Source: Streptomyces sp. Ag109_O5-1 (GTDB lineage Bacteria > Actinomycetota > Actinomycetes > Streptomycetales > Streptomycetaceae). From it: a DNA stretch of 64,000 nucleotides. The DNA lies in contig NZ_RKQF01000001.1 of assembly GCF_003814875.1 (NCBI RefSeq), positions 11,470,001 through 11,534,000 of the forward strand, written 5' to 3'. Below are positions 25,724 through 35,009 of the stretch, piece by piece. Under the pieces are notes generated by a model that saw only the letters and a list, made by a program, of their open reading frames with translations, did not search any database and was not told where the DNA came from. Both the position numbers and the translations under genes were made by a program. How positions within the stretch are numbered: the first letter of the stretch is position 1; the number at the start of each line of letters is the position of its first letter.

Positions 25724-26188
25724 TCAGCAGTCGATCACGGTGCTGCCCGTGTCTGCGATTCCGGGTTCGCTGAAGCGTCCGTTGTATTCGACCTGCAAGG
25801 TCACCTCAGTGTTGTACGTCCCCCTTTCTCCATCATGCACGCACGTGAGCCCTGGAGTGGTGTAGCGCCCGCTGCACCTCGTCCACCCGCTGTCGTTGTG
25901 CTTCACCGCGCGCCAGTACCCGTCGCGCACGTACTCCTGAAGATCGACCTGGACCCGGCACTGGTCGGGTGCCGGAGTTGAGCAACCCGTGTAATTGCCC
26001 TGGGCGTACAGCGGGCCGCCATGGGTGACCTGGAACGGTTTCTCACCCTGGAACGTGCACCACACGGGAAAGGCAGCAGTCTTCGCGACGGCCCTTCCCG
26101 TGCTGCCGCTCGGAGCAGCCGACGCCGCGGCAGCTGGCACCAGCAGGGCCCCCGCCGCGAGAAGTAAAAGGATAAAACGCGCCTTGAT
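25724..26188 (-). CDS. Small secreted cysteine-containing protein, start codon apparently ATC
   Basis: The mature part has TAAFPVWCTFQGEKPFQVTH, PLYAQGNYTGCSTPAPDQCR and LTCVHDGERGTYN, with six cysteines likely in three disulfides. Upstream in the same frame is a perfect signal peptide (KARFILLLLAAGALLVPAAA, then ASAAPS) right after AGGGGGAAA, but the codon where Met is expected is ATC (26186-26188). No ATG, GTG or TTG precedes it in frame. Either ATC is used at low efficiency, translation starts at GTG 26140 and the protein is not secreted, or the start has mutated. Family not recognised; the protein at 39879 has a similar layout. Confidence 0.62.
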   Translation of the reverse strand: MKARFILLLLAAGALLVPAAAASAAPSGSTGRAVAKTAAFPVWCTFQGEKPFQVTHGGPLYAQGNYTGCSTPAPDQCRVQVDLQEYVRDGYWRAVKHNDSGWTRCSGRYTTPGLTCVHDGERGTYNTEVTLQVEYNGRFSEPGIADTGSTVIDC

Positions 26189-26416
26189 TTTCCCCCTAGA
26201 GGAATCGCATGTGTGTCGCGCCGCCGACCACCCTCATGGGTTCACAGGCGGCACACAAGATCCGTGGCGCGAACTTTCCGCTGTTGTCCGGTTCCCAGTC
26301 GTGGAATTGACCGTTCCCTCCCATCTGCTGGCAGCGGGGGAGAAAACGACCATGCCCCCGCCGACCCAGAGGCTGACAGGGGCTGCCTGTGCGGTTTACG
26401 GCCTGCGGAGCGATTA

Positions 26417-27573
26417 CTCAGGTTGAACTGGTGGTGTCCGCGGGCTGATGACGTTGCTTGATCGTCGCGGTACGACGGCATCATGCGGTATGCGCAAGGG
26501 GGCGGACTGACGCCGGAGAGCAGGAGAAGCGGGAACGGCTGCGGCTGGAGGCCAGCGAGCGGTTCGCGCGCGGAGACAAGACCGAGGCCATCGCGAAGGA
26601 TCTGCGGGTCACTGCGCGGTCGGTACGGCGCTGGCGGCACGCGTGGGGCCAGGGCGGTGCCGACGCACTGCGGTCGCGGGGGCCTGTGGCCGTCGAACGG
26701 CTCAGTCCGGCACAGTGGGCGCGGCTGGGGCGCGAGCTGCAGCGCGGGCCGCTGGTCCACGGCTGGCACGATGAGAGCCAGGGCTGGACACTGAAGCGGG
26801 TCAAGCTGCTGATCGGCCGGATGTTCCACGTCGGCTACACCGTCCAGGGGGTGTGGAAACTGCTGCGCAGGCACGGCTGGTCGGCGCAGGTCCCGGTACG
26901 GCGGGCGATCGAGCGCGACGAGGACAAGATCGAGGTGTGGAAGGCGGAGGTGTGGCCGCAGGTAAAAGCACCGCGGCGGACCTGGGCGCCTACGTCTGCT
27001 TCGAGGACGAGGCGGGGCAGGGCCTGAGGCCGCCGAAGGGACGCACCTGGGCGCCGCGCGGGATGCGGCCGGTGGTACGGGTACGCGGCAGCAACCGGGG
27101 CCGGGTCAACATCGCCGGCGCAGTCTGCTTCCGCCCCGGCCAGCGTTCCCGCTTCTTCTACCGGCTGCGCGTCAGCTACGGACGTAAGGGTGAGCGCAAG
27201 GCGTTCACCTGGAGTGAGTACCGGGACCTGATCGTTGTCGCTCATCTGCAGCTGAAGGCTCCCGTGGTGTGGTGCTGGGACAACTTGAACGTCCACCTGG
27301 CCCGTGAGCTCGGTGACTTCGCCCGTGAGAACAAGGAGTGGTTACGGGTGTTCCAGCTGCCGTCCTACGCACCCGACCTGAACCCGGCCGAAGGCATCTG
27401 GTCGCTGCTGAAGCGTTCCCTTGCCGACTTCGCCGCCGCCGACCTGAACCACCTCGTGAAGGTCACCAAGCACAAACTCAAGAAGATCCAGTACCGGCCC
27501 CACCTGATCGACGGCTGTCTCGCCGAGACCGGCCTGATCATCGAGCCACCTAACACCACCAGTTCAACCTGAG
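26417..27573 (+). mobile_element. IS630 family insertion sequence, 1157 bp
   Basis: Ends carry matching inverted repeats CTCAGGTTGAACTGGTGGTG at 26417-26436 and its complement at 27554-27573. The right end overlaps the last codons of the membrane protein gene at 27564, so the element inserted into or next to that gene. No clear TA duplication is left (TTA on the left, TTG on the right). A 129-bp inverted copy of its left end lies at 28520-28648. Confidence 0.85.
26458..27572 (+). pseudogene. IS630 family transposase, split over frames
   Basis: Three frames are needed. A family-typical start MRYAQGGGLTPE at 26483 shifts near 26513 into the frame of EQEKRERLRLEASERFARGD, KTEAIAKDLRVTARSVRRWR. 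At GGTAAAAGC (about 26962-26970) the frame moves by -1 to STAADLGAYVCFEDEAGQGL, CWDNLNVHLARELGDFAREN and LPSYAPDLNPAEGIWSLLKR, holding the DDE residues Asp, Asp and Glu. A -1 slip on AAAAG could be programmed, as known in IS630 elements; the N-terminal break is probably a mutation, and the inverted copy at 28520 shares it. An alternative start is TTG 26458. Confidence 0.78.
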
Positions 27574-28448
27574 TTGCGCTCGTTCCCAAATATCACGCGA
27601 CCTGCGTAGACACCCGCCGCGCCCAAGCACAGCAGCGAGAGCATGACGGCGATGACGCCGTACTGGCCCAGTTTCGCACCCCCGATGAAGAAGCCGACGG
27701 CCAGCGCAAGGTAGAGGAGCGAGCACGCCGCGGCAACCCAGCGATTCGTCTTGGACCGCCCGTTGATCCGGGCGAAGAAGGCATGGCGTCGCGCGGCCCG
27801 ACGATCAGCCCGCGCGATCCGGGCGAGCCGTTCCTCGGAGACGGTGACGGCGGTGTCGACCACCGTGTCGACGGGCCCCGACGCCCCGATGAGCGCGACA
27901 GCGGGCACGGACCTTATCGGAACAGCCAAGTCGATCACCTGCGTCCCCTGGGAAATCCGCAGCACGCCGTTCTTCCGCCCGAGGTTGAAAATGGGGTTGA
28001 GCGTTGCCGACGTCGGACTTGGGCCGACGTGGCAGGTGCTGTCGAAGATGTAGGCGCGGCGCGACAAGAACAACGGGTCGACGACTAACCCTGTCTCGTC
28101 GCCCACCAGAAACACCGTGGCCTGGCGCCAGCTCAGCCGTCCGACCTCCCTCACCCACCCCCTGTCCGTGATCTGCTGTGTGACGCCCCAGCGTTCCTCG
28201 ACCGCGATCTGCGCAGGCTTCAGCGGATACCCGGGTTCGAAGGCAGGACGGCCGGTACTGCGTGGCCGGACATCCCCCCGCCAGCGCAGCTGACGAGGCA
28301 CGATCGTCACGCCGATCGCCATCACGATGAACGCTGCAATGCCCCCCAACGTCAGCACCGGCCCCATCGGTCCGTCGCCGATCACGGCCACGCCAGCTAG
28401 CAGCGCCCCCATCCACGCCAAGGCCCCGAGCACCAGTACCAGGTCCAC
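27564..28448 (-). CDS. Unknown membrane protein, C-terminus altered by IS630
   Basis: 294 residues from GTG 28448, which follows GGAGG by eight bases. Two N-terminal membrane segments (LVLVLGALAWMGALLAGVAV, GPVLTLGGIAAFIVMAIGVT), a central soluble domain of about 150 residues rich in beta strands (WRQATVFLVGDETGLVV; QGTQVIDLAVPIRSVPAVAL), then two C-terminal segments (WVAAACSLLYLALAVGFFIG, YGVIAVMLSLLCLGAAGVYA). The topology resembles PH-like sensor proteins of actinomycetes, but I cannot name a family. The final residues NSG and stop TGA come from the IS630 inverted repeat, so the natural end was lost. Upstream the same frame runs into the second IS end. Confidence 0.7.
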   Translation of the reverse strand: MDLVLVLGALAWMGALLAGVAVIGDGPMGPVLTLGGIAAFIVMAIGVTIVPRQLRWRGDVRPRSTGRPAFEPGYPLKPAQIAVEERWGVTQQITDRGWVREVGRLSWRQATVFLVGDETGLVVDPLFLSRRAYIFDSTCHVGPSPTSATLNPIFNLGRKNGVLRISQGTQVIDLAVPIRSVPAVALIGASGPVDTVVDTAVTVSEERLARIARADRRAARRHAFFARINGRSKTNRWVAAACSLLYLALAVGFFIGGAKLGQYGVIAVMLSLLCLGAAGVYAGRVIFGNERNSG

Positions 28449-28519
28449 GTCGTCGGCCTCCGCCGCTCGCCCCAGGCACGAAAGATATCGGCAAATCCTA
28501 TCGCCGCCGTATCTTCCTG

Positions 28520-28648
28520 GCCGCAGCCGTTCCCGCTTCTCCTGCTCTCCGGCGTCAGTCCGCCCCCTTGCGCATACCGCATGATGCCGTCGTACCGCGA
28601 CGATCAAGCAACGTCACCAGCCCGCGGACACCACCAGTTCAACCTGAG
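28520..28648 (-). repeat. 129-bp inverted copy of the IS630 left end
   Basis: Reverse complement of 26417-26545 with one mismatch. It holds the terminal repeat, the TTG and ATG starts and the same N-terminal frameshift of the transposase gene, then ends abruptly at 28520. So a second IS630 copy in opposite orientation existed here and lost all but its end, or a one-ended rearrangement copied it. The membrane protein gene lies between the two. Confidence 0.9.
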
Positions 28649-30490
28649 CTTGACTCTGTCGGGGATCTTGGAGTTTCCCGGTACGGCAGCGTGATCAACG
28701 GGCATGCTCGGGGCTGTTCCAAAGGTCCTTGCGATTGTCGAGGTGCTCGTTGTCCCTCCGTCCCCGTTCCGGTGAACAAGTCCCGTCTCTGACCGCGCAG
28801 ATCGCGCGGGCGAGCAATCCGGACGGCACGACGGCGATATGGGTGCGCGACCGGCTCGACGGGCTGTGGTGCGACGAGGACTTCGCCGACTGGTACCCGC
28901 GCGACGGGCGTCCGGGTCTCTCGCCCGCCCAGCTGGCCACCGTCTGTGTGCTGCAGTTCGTGCTCGGCCTGTCGGACCGGCAGGCCGCCGAGGCGGTTCG
29001 CTGCCGCATCGACTTCAAGTACGCGCTGGCCATGGAACTGGACGACCCAGGCTTCCATCACAGTGTGCTGGCCGACTTCCGCGACCGTCTCGCCGAAGAG
29101 GGCCGTGCCGACCACCTGCTCGACCTGGCGCTGGCCCGCCTCAAGGAGGCCGGCCTGGTGCGCGAATGCACCACGCAGCGCACCGACTCCACCCATGTCC
29201 TGGCCGCGGTACGGGATCTCACCCGAATGGAGCTGGTCACCGAGGCGGTCCGCGCTGCACTGGAAGAAGTCGCCGGTATCTCTCCTCACCTGCTGGACGA
29301 TCTGGTCGATGAGGACTGGGGACGCCGCTACGGCCGACCGGTCCGTCTGGGCAAGAACCCCACCAAACCCAAGACCAGGATCCTCGCCACCGGAAACGAC
29401 GCCGTCCGGCTCCTGGAGCACCTCTACCGTCACGGAGCGGACCGCGCGTCGGGCCCGCGTGTCCAGGCCCTGCGCCAGATCATGGTGCAGAACTACCACC
29501 GTGACGCCGCAGGACACCTGCGCTGGCGCACTGCCGAGACGGAAGGCGGGCCCGGACTGCCGCCCTCGTCCCGGGCGATCGTCTCTCCCTACGACACCTC
29601 GGCCCGCTACGCACGGCACGGACACATCATCAACTGGAAGGGGTTCTCAGCCCATTTGACCGAGACCTGTGCTCCTGACGGCCCCAACGTGATCACGGAC
29701 GTGGCCACCACCGCGGCCACCACCCACGACAGCCAGGTCCTGCCCGGCATCCACATCCGACTGCGGCGCCGCGGCTTACTGCCCGCCGAGCACCTGGTCG
29801 ACGCCGGCTACACCTCCCTGCCCCACCTGGAACAAGCCGCACGTGAGCACCAGGTCACCGTCTCCGGGCCACTGCGCAGCAACCCCACCCGCCAACACCG
29901 CAAGAACGAAGGCTTCGGCCGGGACGACTTCCACATCGACTTCGACCGCCGCCAGGTCACCTGCCCCCAGGGCCAGATCAGCGCAGGCTGGCACGGCCCC
30001 TACCCGACCTCCTCGCCCACCGCCGCCCCGCTGATCGTGGCCCGGTTCACCAAGAGCCAGTGCCGCCCCTGCCCTGCCCGCACCCGCTGCACCACCACCG
30101 CCGACAGCGCCCGGACCGTGGGCTTTCCCCCGCGAGAACTTCGCGACCTGCAACTCCGCGTCCGCGCCGAGCAGCAGACACCCGAGTGGAAGACCCGCTA
30201 CGCGGTGCGCTCCGGGGTGGAGGGAACCGTCAACGAGTTCGCCCACGGCCACGGCATGCGCCGTTGCCGCTACCGAGGACAGGGAAAGGCCCACATCCAG
30301 CACGTCTTGACGGCCATCGCCGTGAACATCGAGCGCCTCAGCGGACTGACACCGACCGAGGAAGCACCCACACCCCGCCAGCCGACCGCCTTCCAGAACT
30401 ACCTCGACCAGCACGAACTACCCCGGCCGAAGTCCTGGCGAACCCTAGGCACCTGACCTCGGCAACTCCAAGATCCCCGACAGAGTCAAG
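28649..30490 (+). mobile_element. IS1182 family insertion sequence, 1842 bp, with 5-bp target duplication
   Basis: Inverted repeats begin CTTGACTCTGTCGGGGATCT on the left (from 28649) and match exactly at the right end (to 30490) for 27 bp. CTGAG flanks both sides (28644-28648 and 30491-30495). The left CTGAG is the last five bases of the IS630 end copy, so this element landed exactly at that boundary and is younger. One uninterrupted transposase gene fills it. Confidence 0.9.
28750..30456 (+). CDS. IS1182 family transposase, full length
   Basis: 568 residues from TTG 28750 (MSLRPRSGEQVPSLTAQIAR) with GAGG five to eight bases ahead. N-terminal DUF772-type domain (GRPGLSPAQLATVCVLQFVL, DRQAAEAVRCRIDFKYALAM, DPGFHHSVLADFRDRL), then the DDE core: RTDSTHVLAAVRDLTRMELV with Asp, VITDVATTAATTHDSQVLPG and VDAGYTSLPHLEQAAREHQV with Asp, and RSGVEGTVNEFAHGHGMRRC with Glu. 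Near the C-terminus SQCRPCPARTRCTTT is the family cysteine cluster. Length and motifs are complete and it is likely functional. Confidence 0.9.
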   Translation: MSLRPRSGEQVPSLTAQIARASNPDGTTAIWVRDRLDGLWCDEDFADWYPRDGRPGLSPAQLATVCVLQFVLGLSDRQAAEAVRCRIDFKYALAMELDDPGFHHSVLADFRDRLAEEGRADHLLDLALARLKEAGLVRECTTQRTDSTHVLAAVRDLTRMELVTEAVRAALEEVAGISPHLLDDLVDEDWGRRYGRPVRLGKNPTKPKTRILATGNDAVRLLEHLYRHGADRASGPRVQALRQIMVQNYHRDAAGHLRWRTAETEGGPGLPPSSRAIVSPYDTSARYARHGHIINWKGFSAHLTETCAPDGPNVITDVATTAATTHDSQVLPGIHIRLRRRGLLPAEHLVDAGYTSLPHLEQAAREHQVTVSGPLRSNPTRQHRKNEGFGRDDFHIDFDRRQVTCPQGQISAGWHGPYPTSSPTAAPLIVARFTKSQCRPCPARTRCTTTADSARTVGFPPRELRDLQLRVRAEQQTPEWKTRYAVRSGVEGTVNEFAHGHGMRRCRYRGQGKAHIQHVLTAIAVNIERLSGLTPTEEAPTPRQPTAFQNYLDQHELPRPKSWRTLGT

Positions 30491-30515
30491 CTGAGTATCT
30501 GTGACGACAGGTTGG

Positions 30516-30989
30516 TCAGGGCCGTGAGACGTTGAGCGGCAGATTTCCGTGGAAGACGGCCATATCCTGGCCGGGGCCGTTGTAGTCGTCGACGATCTTC
30601 GTGTCGAAGCCGAGGCTGCGATGGAAGGCGATCGATCCGGTGTTCTCGATTGACGTGATCGCCTTCAACTGCCGTGCACCATGGCGTTCCGCTGCCTCGG
30701 CGAACGCCGCGTACAGGCGACGTCCGAGACCGGTGCCGCGGGCGTCGTCCCGCGTGGCGATCAGATGCACGTACCCGGTGCTGTCTGGGGTGACGAACCC
30801 GAAGATGTACCCACGGATTCCGTCCTCGGCTCGGGCAACCAGGCAGGTAGAACCGAACTCCTGCACCAGTGCCAGAAGGTGCAGCGACCGAAGATCGCGT
30901 TCGCCCCAGTAACGGGGGTGGTCAGCCAGGACCTGGTGGAAGTCGCCCACCTGGGCCGGTGCGATATGTATGCCCATGATGACGATCAT
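30516..30989 (-). CDS. GNAT family N-acetyltransferase
   Basis: 157 residues if started at ATG 30989; ATG 30977 (MGIHIAPAQVGDFHQVLADH) is an alternative, and neither has a strong ribosome site. GNAT motifs: YIFGFVTPDSTGYVHLIATR (strand 4), DDARGTGLGRRLYAAFAEAA with the Q/RxxGxG/A acetyl-CoA loop as RGTGLG, and SIENTGSIAFHRSLGFDTKI with the typical N and LGF. Substrate unknown. It lies between two insertion sequences; the frame stays open upstream into unrelated DNA. Confidence 0.85.
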   Translation of the reverse strand: MIVIMGIHIAPAQVGDFHQVLADHPRYWGERDLRSLHLLALVQEFGSTCLVARAEDGIRGYIFGFVTPDSTGYVHLIATRDDARGTGLGRRLYAAFAEAAERHGARQLKAITSIENTGSIAFHRSLGFDTKIVDDYNGPGQDMAVFHGNLPLNVSRP

Positions 30990-31040
30990 GGCAGGCGTCT
31001 TGGCCGTTACGGGCGAAGATCCGTACGCGTTGGGCAAGTT

Positions 31041-32011
31041 GTGACGCAAGCCTGGGCCCGTGCGGCTTGTTCCCATCCTGCCCTGTCCGGGGTCTCCCGC
31101 GCACATGTCGGCGAGTTGCTCGAAGAACTCGCCCCCAAGTCGCAGACCGCCCGTGAGTCTGCCTTGCGTGAGCGGCGGGGCGGGGACCGCAGGCGGGCTG
31201 TGGGGGCCGGGCCCAAGCAGCGCCTGGTCTTCGTCGACCGGCTCCTGGTCACGCTGGTGCACCTGCGGCTGGGGCTGGCGCACGCCGCTCTGGCACAGCT
31301 GTACGGCGTGGACCGCTCCACCGTCTCCGCAGCGGTGCGAGAGGTCCGCCCGCTGCTGGCGGCCCGCGTCTTCGCCGTCCCCGACCGGCCCGGGCTGCGG
31401 CTGCGCACACTGGAGGACGTGTTCGCCTACGCCGGGGCGAAGGCGTGGACCTGCGGATCGACGGGACCGAGGTGCAGGTCCGCCGCCCGCGTGCGGGTCG
31501 CCCGGGCCGCAAGGGCGTTCGTCTCCGGCAAGAAGAAGCAGAACACGGTCGAGACCACCACCTTCAGCGACGCGCAAGGCCGCACCCTGTTCAGCGGGGT
31601 GGTCCGGCCCGGCCGGATGCACGACCAGACGGCCGTACGCACTGAGGGCATCGCTGAACAGTTCCGCCGGCACCCGAAGGTCAAGGCGGAAGTCGACGAG
31701 GGCTACCGGGGCCTGGCCAACGAGTTCCCCGCCCAGGTCAGCGCCCCGCCGAAGAAGCCCAAGGGCGACGCGCCGCTGGGCGAGCGCCATGCCTGGCGTG
31801 AGCAACGGCGCTGCCAGTCCTCCCGGCAGATCTGCGTGGAGCACACCAACGCCGAATACAAACAGTGGCGGCCCCTGCAGCGGTTCACCGGCCGCCGCGA
31901 AACCTATGCCGAGACCCACCAGGCCATCGCCGGACTGGTCTCCGACCCATCCGCCCGGCGGGCAACCCGTCGCAAGCCAGGCACCGAACTGGTACTCGCC
32001 CGCCAGGCCAC
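31041..32011 (+). pseudogene. IS5-type transposase with compensating frameshifts over the catalytic Asp
   Basis: From GTG 31041 the HTH part (RLVFVDRLLVTLVHLRLGLA, AQLYGVDRSTVSAAVREVRP) and the C-terminal DDE part (TLFSGVVRPGRMHDQTAVRT, KVKAEVDEGYRGLANEFPAQ, ICVEHTNAEYKQWRPLQRFT) share one frame, but about 25 codons between 31437 and 31512 are read wrongly. The correct peptide there (VDLRIDGTEVQVRRPRAGRP) is in another frame, meaning a lost base at about 31438 and an extra G at about 31511. The first catalytic Asp (IDGTE) is thereby lost. The end fuses into Tn3 sequence after VLARQATC. Confidence 0.78.
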
Positions 32012-33893
32012 CTGCGGGCACATCGGCCGGGACCGGGCGCTGATGTTCGACCTGGCGGAGAAGCTGGAGTTCACCGTCACCTCGGAGGACGGGCGGGTGC
32101 TGGACGCGCTCGCGCACGCGTAGCGCAACGAGGCCGCCCGCGGCGAGTACATCGGCGCGCTCGGCGAGGACGGGGCGGGGGTCGACATCTCGTTCGCCAC
32201 GCAGAACTGGCAGAAGGCCGTGGTCGACAGGAGCAGGCCGGGGCAGTTCGTCCGCTGGCACTTCGAGGCGATGGTCTTCACCTACCTCGCCGAGGAACTG
32301 CGCACGGGCGACGTCGCGGTGGTCGGCTCGGAGGAGTTCGACGACTGGAGCGGCCAGTTGCTGGAGTGGGAGGTGGTGGAGGAGAAGCTGCCCGCCCACC
32401 TGGTGGAGGTCGGCCTGGCCGAGGACGAGGACACCAGGCCGCAGCCTTCGACGCCGCCTCCTTCCGCCGGCAGTTGGAGGACCGGCTGCGTCCGCCGCCG
32501 CGGCGGCGGACGCCGGATACCCGGACATCGAGAGCCTGATCATCGACCCCGCCACCGGCATCCCGTCGCTCAAACCGCACCGGTCGGAGGGACCGCGGCC
32601 CTCAGCGAAGCGGCTGGAGCAGGAGATCAAGGCGCGGATGCCGGAGCGCACGCTGATCGGGAATCTGTGCACGGACCGCGTACTGGGCGGAGTGGTGGCG
32701 CCGCCTCGGCCCGCCCTCGGGCAACGACCCCAAACTCCAGGACCCGTTCGGCCGGTACGTGCTTTGCACCTTCGTGAAGGGCACCAACATGGGCCCGTGC
32801 GAAGCCGCCCGTCACATCCCGAGCGCGAGCGGGCACGAGCTGGCCTACGTGGCGAACCGGCACTTCCCCTCGTGCTGCTCAACGAGGCCGTCACCGACCT
32901 GGTCAACGCGCACGCGCGCCTGGACATCTCGCAGGCGTGGGGCGACGGCACCGCCGTGGCTGCCGACGGCACGCACATGGACACCTACCTCGACAACCTG
33001 CTCGCCGGGACGTCCGTCCGGTACGGGAAGCCGGGCGGCATCGCCTACCACCACATCTCAGACTCCTACATCGCGCTTTTCACCCATTTCATTCCGTGTG
33101 GAGTGTGGGAAGCCGTCTACTTCATCGAGGGCCTGCTCAAGAACGCCTCCGAGGTCAAGCCCACCACCGTGCACGCGGATACGCAGGGCCAGTCGCTGCC
33201 TGTCTTTACCCTCGCCCACCTGCTGGGTTTCGACCTGATGCCCAGGATCCGGAACTGGAAGGGCCTGACCTCCTACCGGCCTAGCAGGCAGAGCGAGTAC
33301 GTGCACATCGACGCCCTGTTCGACGAGCCGGACAAGAACGCCATCGACTGGGACCTGATCGAGTCCCAGATCCGGCACCTGATGCGGGTGGCCGTCTCCG
33401 TCCGCGAGGGCGTCATCTCCTCGGCCACCCTGCTCAAGCGCCTGCGCTCCGGCTCCCACAAGAACGCCACCTACACCGCGTTCCGCGAGGTCGGCCGCGT
33501 CATCCGCACCGTGCAACTGCTGCGGTACCTGACGGACGCCCCACTTCGCCGACGGGTGACGGCGACGACGAACAAGGTCGAGCCCTTCAACCGGCCCAGT
33601 GGGTCGGCTTCGGCAACCAGGGCGTCTTCGCCGACAACGACCCCGTCGAGCAGGAGAAGGCGATGAAATTCAATGCTCTGTTGACGAACGCGGTGATCTT
33701 CCACAACGCCCTGGACATCACCGAGATCGTCCGCCAGCTGCTGGAGGAGGGATGCGAGATCGACCCGGAGGACCTGGCCCAGGTCTCCCCGTACTTGACC
33801 GAGCACATCAAGCGGTTCGGCGAATACAGCACGCACGAGCTCGGCATCGAGCCGGAGGCATACGACCCCAAGCTCGACGGCGAGTTCGGTGGC
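32012..33893 (+). pseudogene. Tn3 family transposase, heavily degraded
   Basis: Recognisable in several frames: LMFDLAEKLEFTVTSEDGRV, VRWHFEAMVFTYLAEELRTG, FGRYVLCTFVKGTNMGP, then the long block from NEAVTDLVNAHARLDISQAW, GDGTAVAADGTHMDTYLDNL to FREVGRVIRTVQLLRYLTDA, and LLTNAVIFHNALDITEIVRQ to the end near 33893. A TAG interrupts after DALAHA at 32121-32123, and shifts occur near 32440, 32710 and 33600. The 5' third is replaced by the IS5 transposase. Catalytic Asp, Asp and Glu survive in pieces. Not the same subfamily as the remnant at 16523. Confidence 0.82.
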
Positions 33894-34997
33894 GCAGGGT
33901 CTGGACGCGGTCCTCGACGGCGGGTTGCCAGCGTCGCGGATGAGGGCGGCGATGGCAGCGTTGATCGTCGAGGCGCGCAGGTCGTGGCCAGCGCGGAGTT
34001 GCTCGGCGAGGTCGAGTTCGTCGTCGGCCTGGCGGGGGTCGACGAACGCGAGGGCGAGGGCGCGCTTGGCCTGGTTGTGTGCGGCTTCGCCGGTTGTGGC
34101 GTGCTGTTCGGCTTCGAGGCGCCCGGCCAGGTAGGCCTCGGCCGCACGCTCTGCTTCTCCCTGGATCCAGTACAGGTCACCGAGGACACGCTGATGGCGG
34201 CCCTCCCACCCGAGAGTCTGGGCGGCGGCGAGTGCGGTCGGGAAGTCGCCGGCGAGCCGGGCGGCCTGTATCAGTCCGCGGCGGGCGGCCTGGGCCAGAC
34301 GGCCCTCGCCGTCGGCCACCTGCTGGTAGTCGCGGCGCGAGTCTTCGGTGCGTCCGATGTCGCGGAGGGCTTTGGCCCGGTAGTAGACCGGCATCTCCTG
34401 CAGTTCGGCGCGCAGCAGGCCGGAGTCGATGACGGCAGTGAGCCGCTGAACGATGCGGGCGCGGTGCTCGCGCTGGCGGCGGGCCAGGGCGCTGAGGGTT
34501 TCGACCAGGGCGTCGGCCGGCGTCGACAGCACAGCGCTCTCGTGCCCGGGGGCGGGCGGGGCGAGCGGTTCCCACACGGAGTCCGAGATGTAGGAGTAGG
34601 CGGCTTCGGTGAGCCAGCCCAGATCAGTACCGCGCGGTCGCGGCGCGGCCCGTGGGCCCACTCGTGTCCCAGGGCGGCCAGCGTGCGCAGGGCGGCGCGG
34701 TACCAGTCCTGTTCGGACCACCGGTCGTCGGCGTTGCGGATCGTGGAGCGGACGACCTGGTGCAGGTGGAAGGGCCACAGCCCGGTCAGGTCCTCGCAGA
34801 TGAAGGGACGTTCGCTCAGCCGCAGGGCCGCCGCGTCGCGGGTGAGTCCGGCCGCCTGGGTGGCCAGCGGCACGGAGAAGGCGTCCAGTAAGGACACGGA
34901 GCGCAGTACGTGGCGTTCCTCAGTGGTCAGGTCGCTGAGGGCGCGGGAGATCAGGGCGGGGAAGTCGCCGAAGTCGTCGGGCTGCGGTGCACGTCCG
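33894..34997 (-). pseudogene. ATP/GTP-binding TPR-type protein, internal remnant
   Basis: The N-terminal part reads FPALISRALSDLTTEERHVL, LRSVSLLDAFSVPLATQAAG, WPFHLHQVVRSTIRNADDRW in one frame; after about 34620 the helical repeat part continues in another (LTEAAYSYISDSVWEPLAPP, MPVYYRAKALRDIGRTEDSR, AGDFPTALAAAQTLGWEGRH, YLAGRLEAEQHATTGEAAHN). This is the NB-ARC-like winged-helix and TPR half of large Streptomyces regulators. The NTPase domain is missing; the upstream end is at the composite element at 35013, the downstream end at the Tn3 remnant. Confidence 0.7.
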
Positions 34998-35009
34998 CGA
35001 GCTGTACGG

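Noticed and set aside
30681..31040. Plus-strand extension ahead of the IS5-type transposase
   Set aside because: It is antisense to the GNAT gene and lacks family similarity; the transposase starts at GTG 31041.
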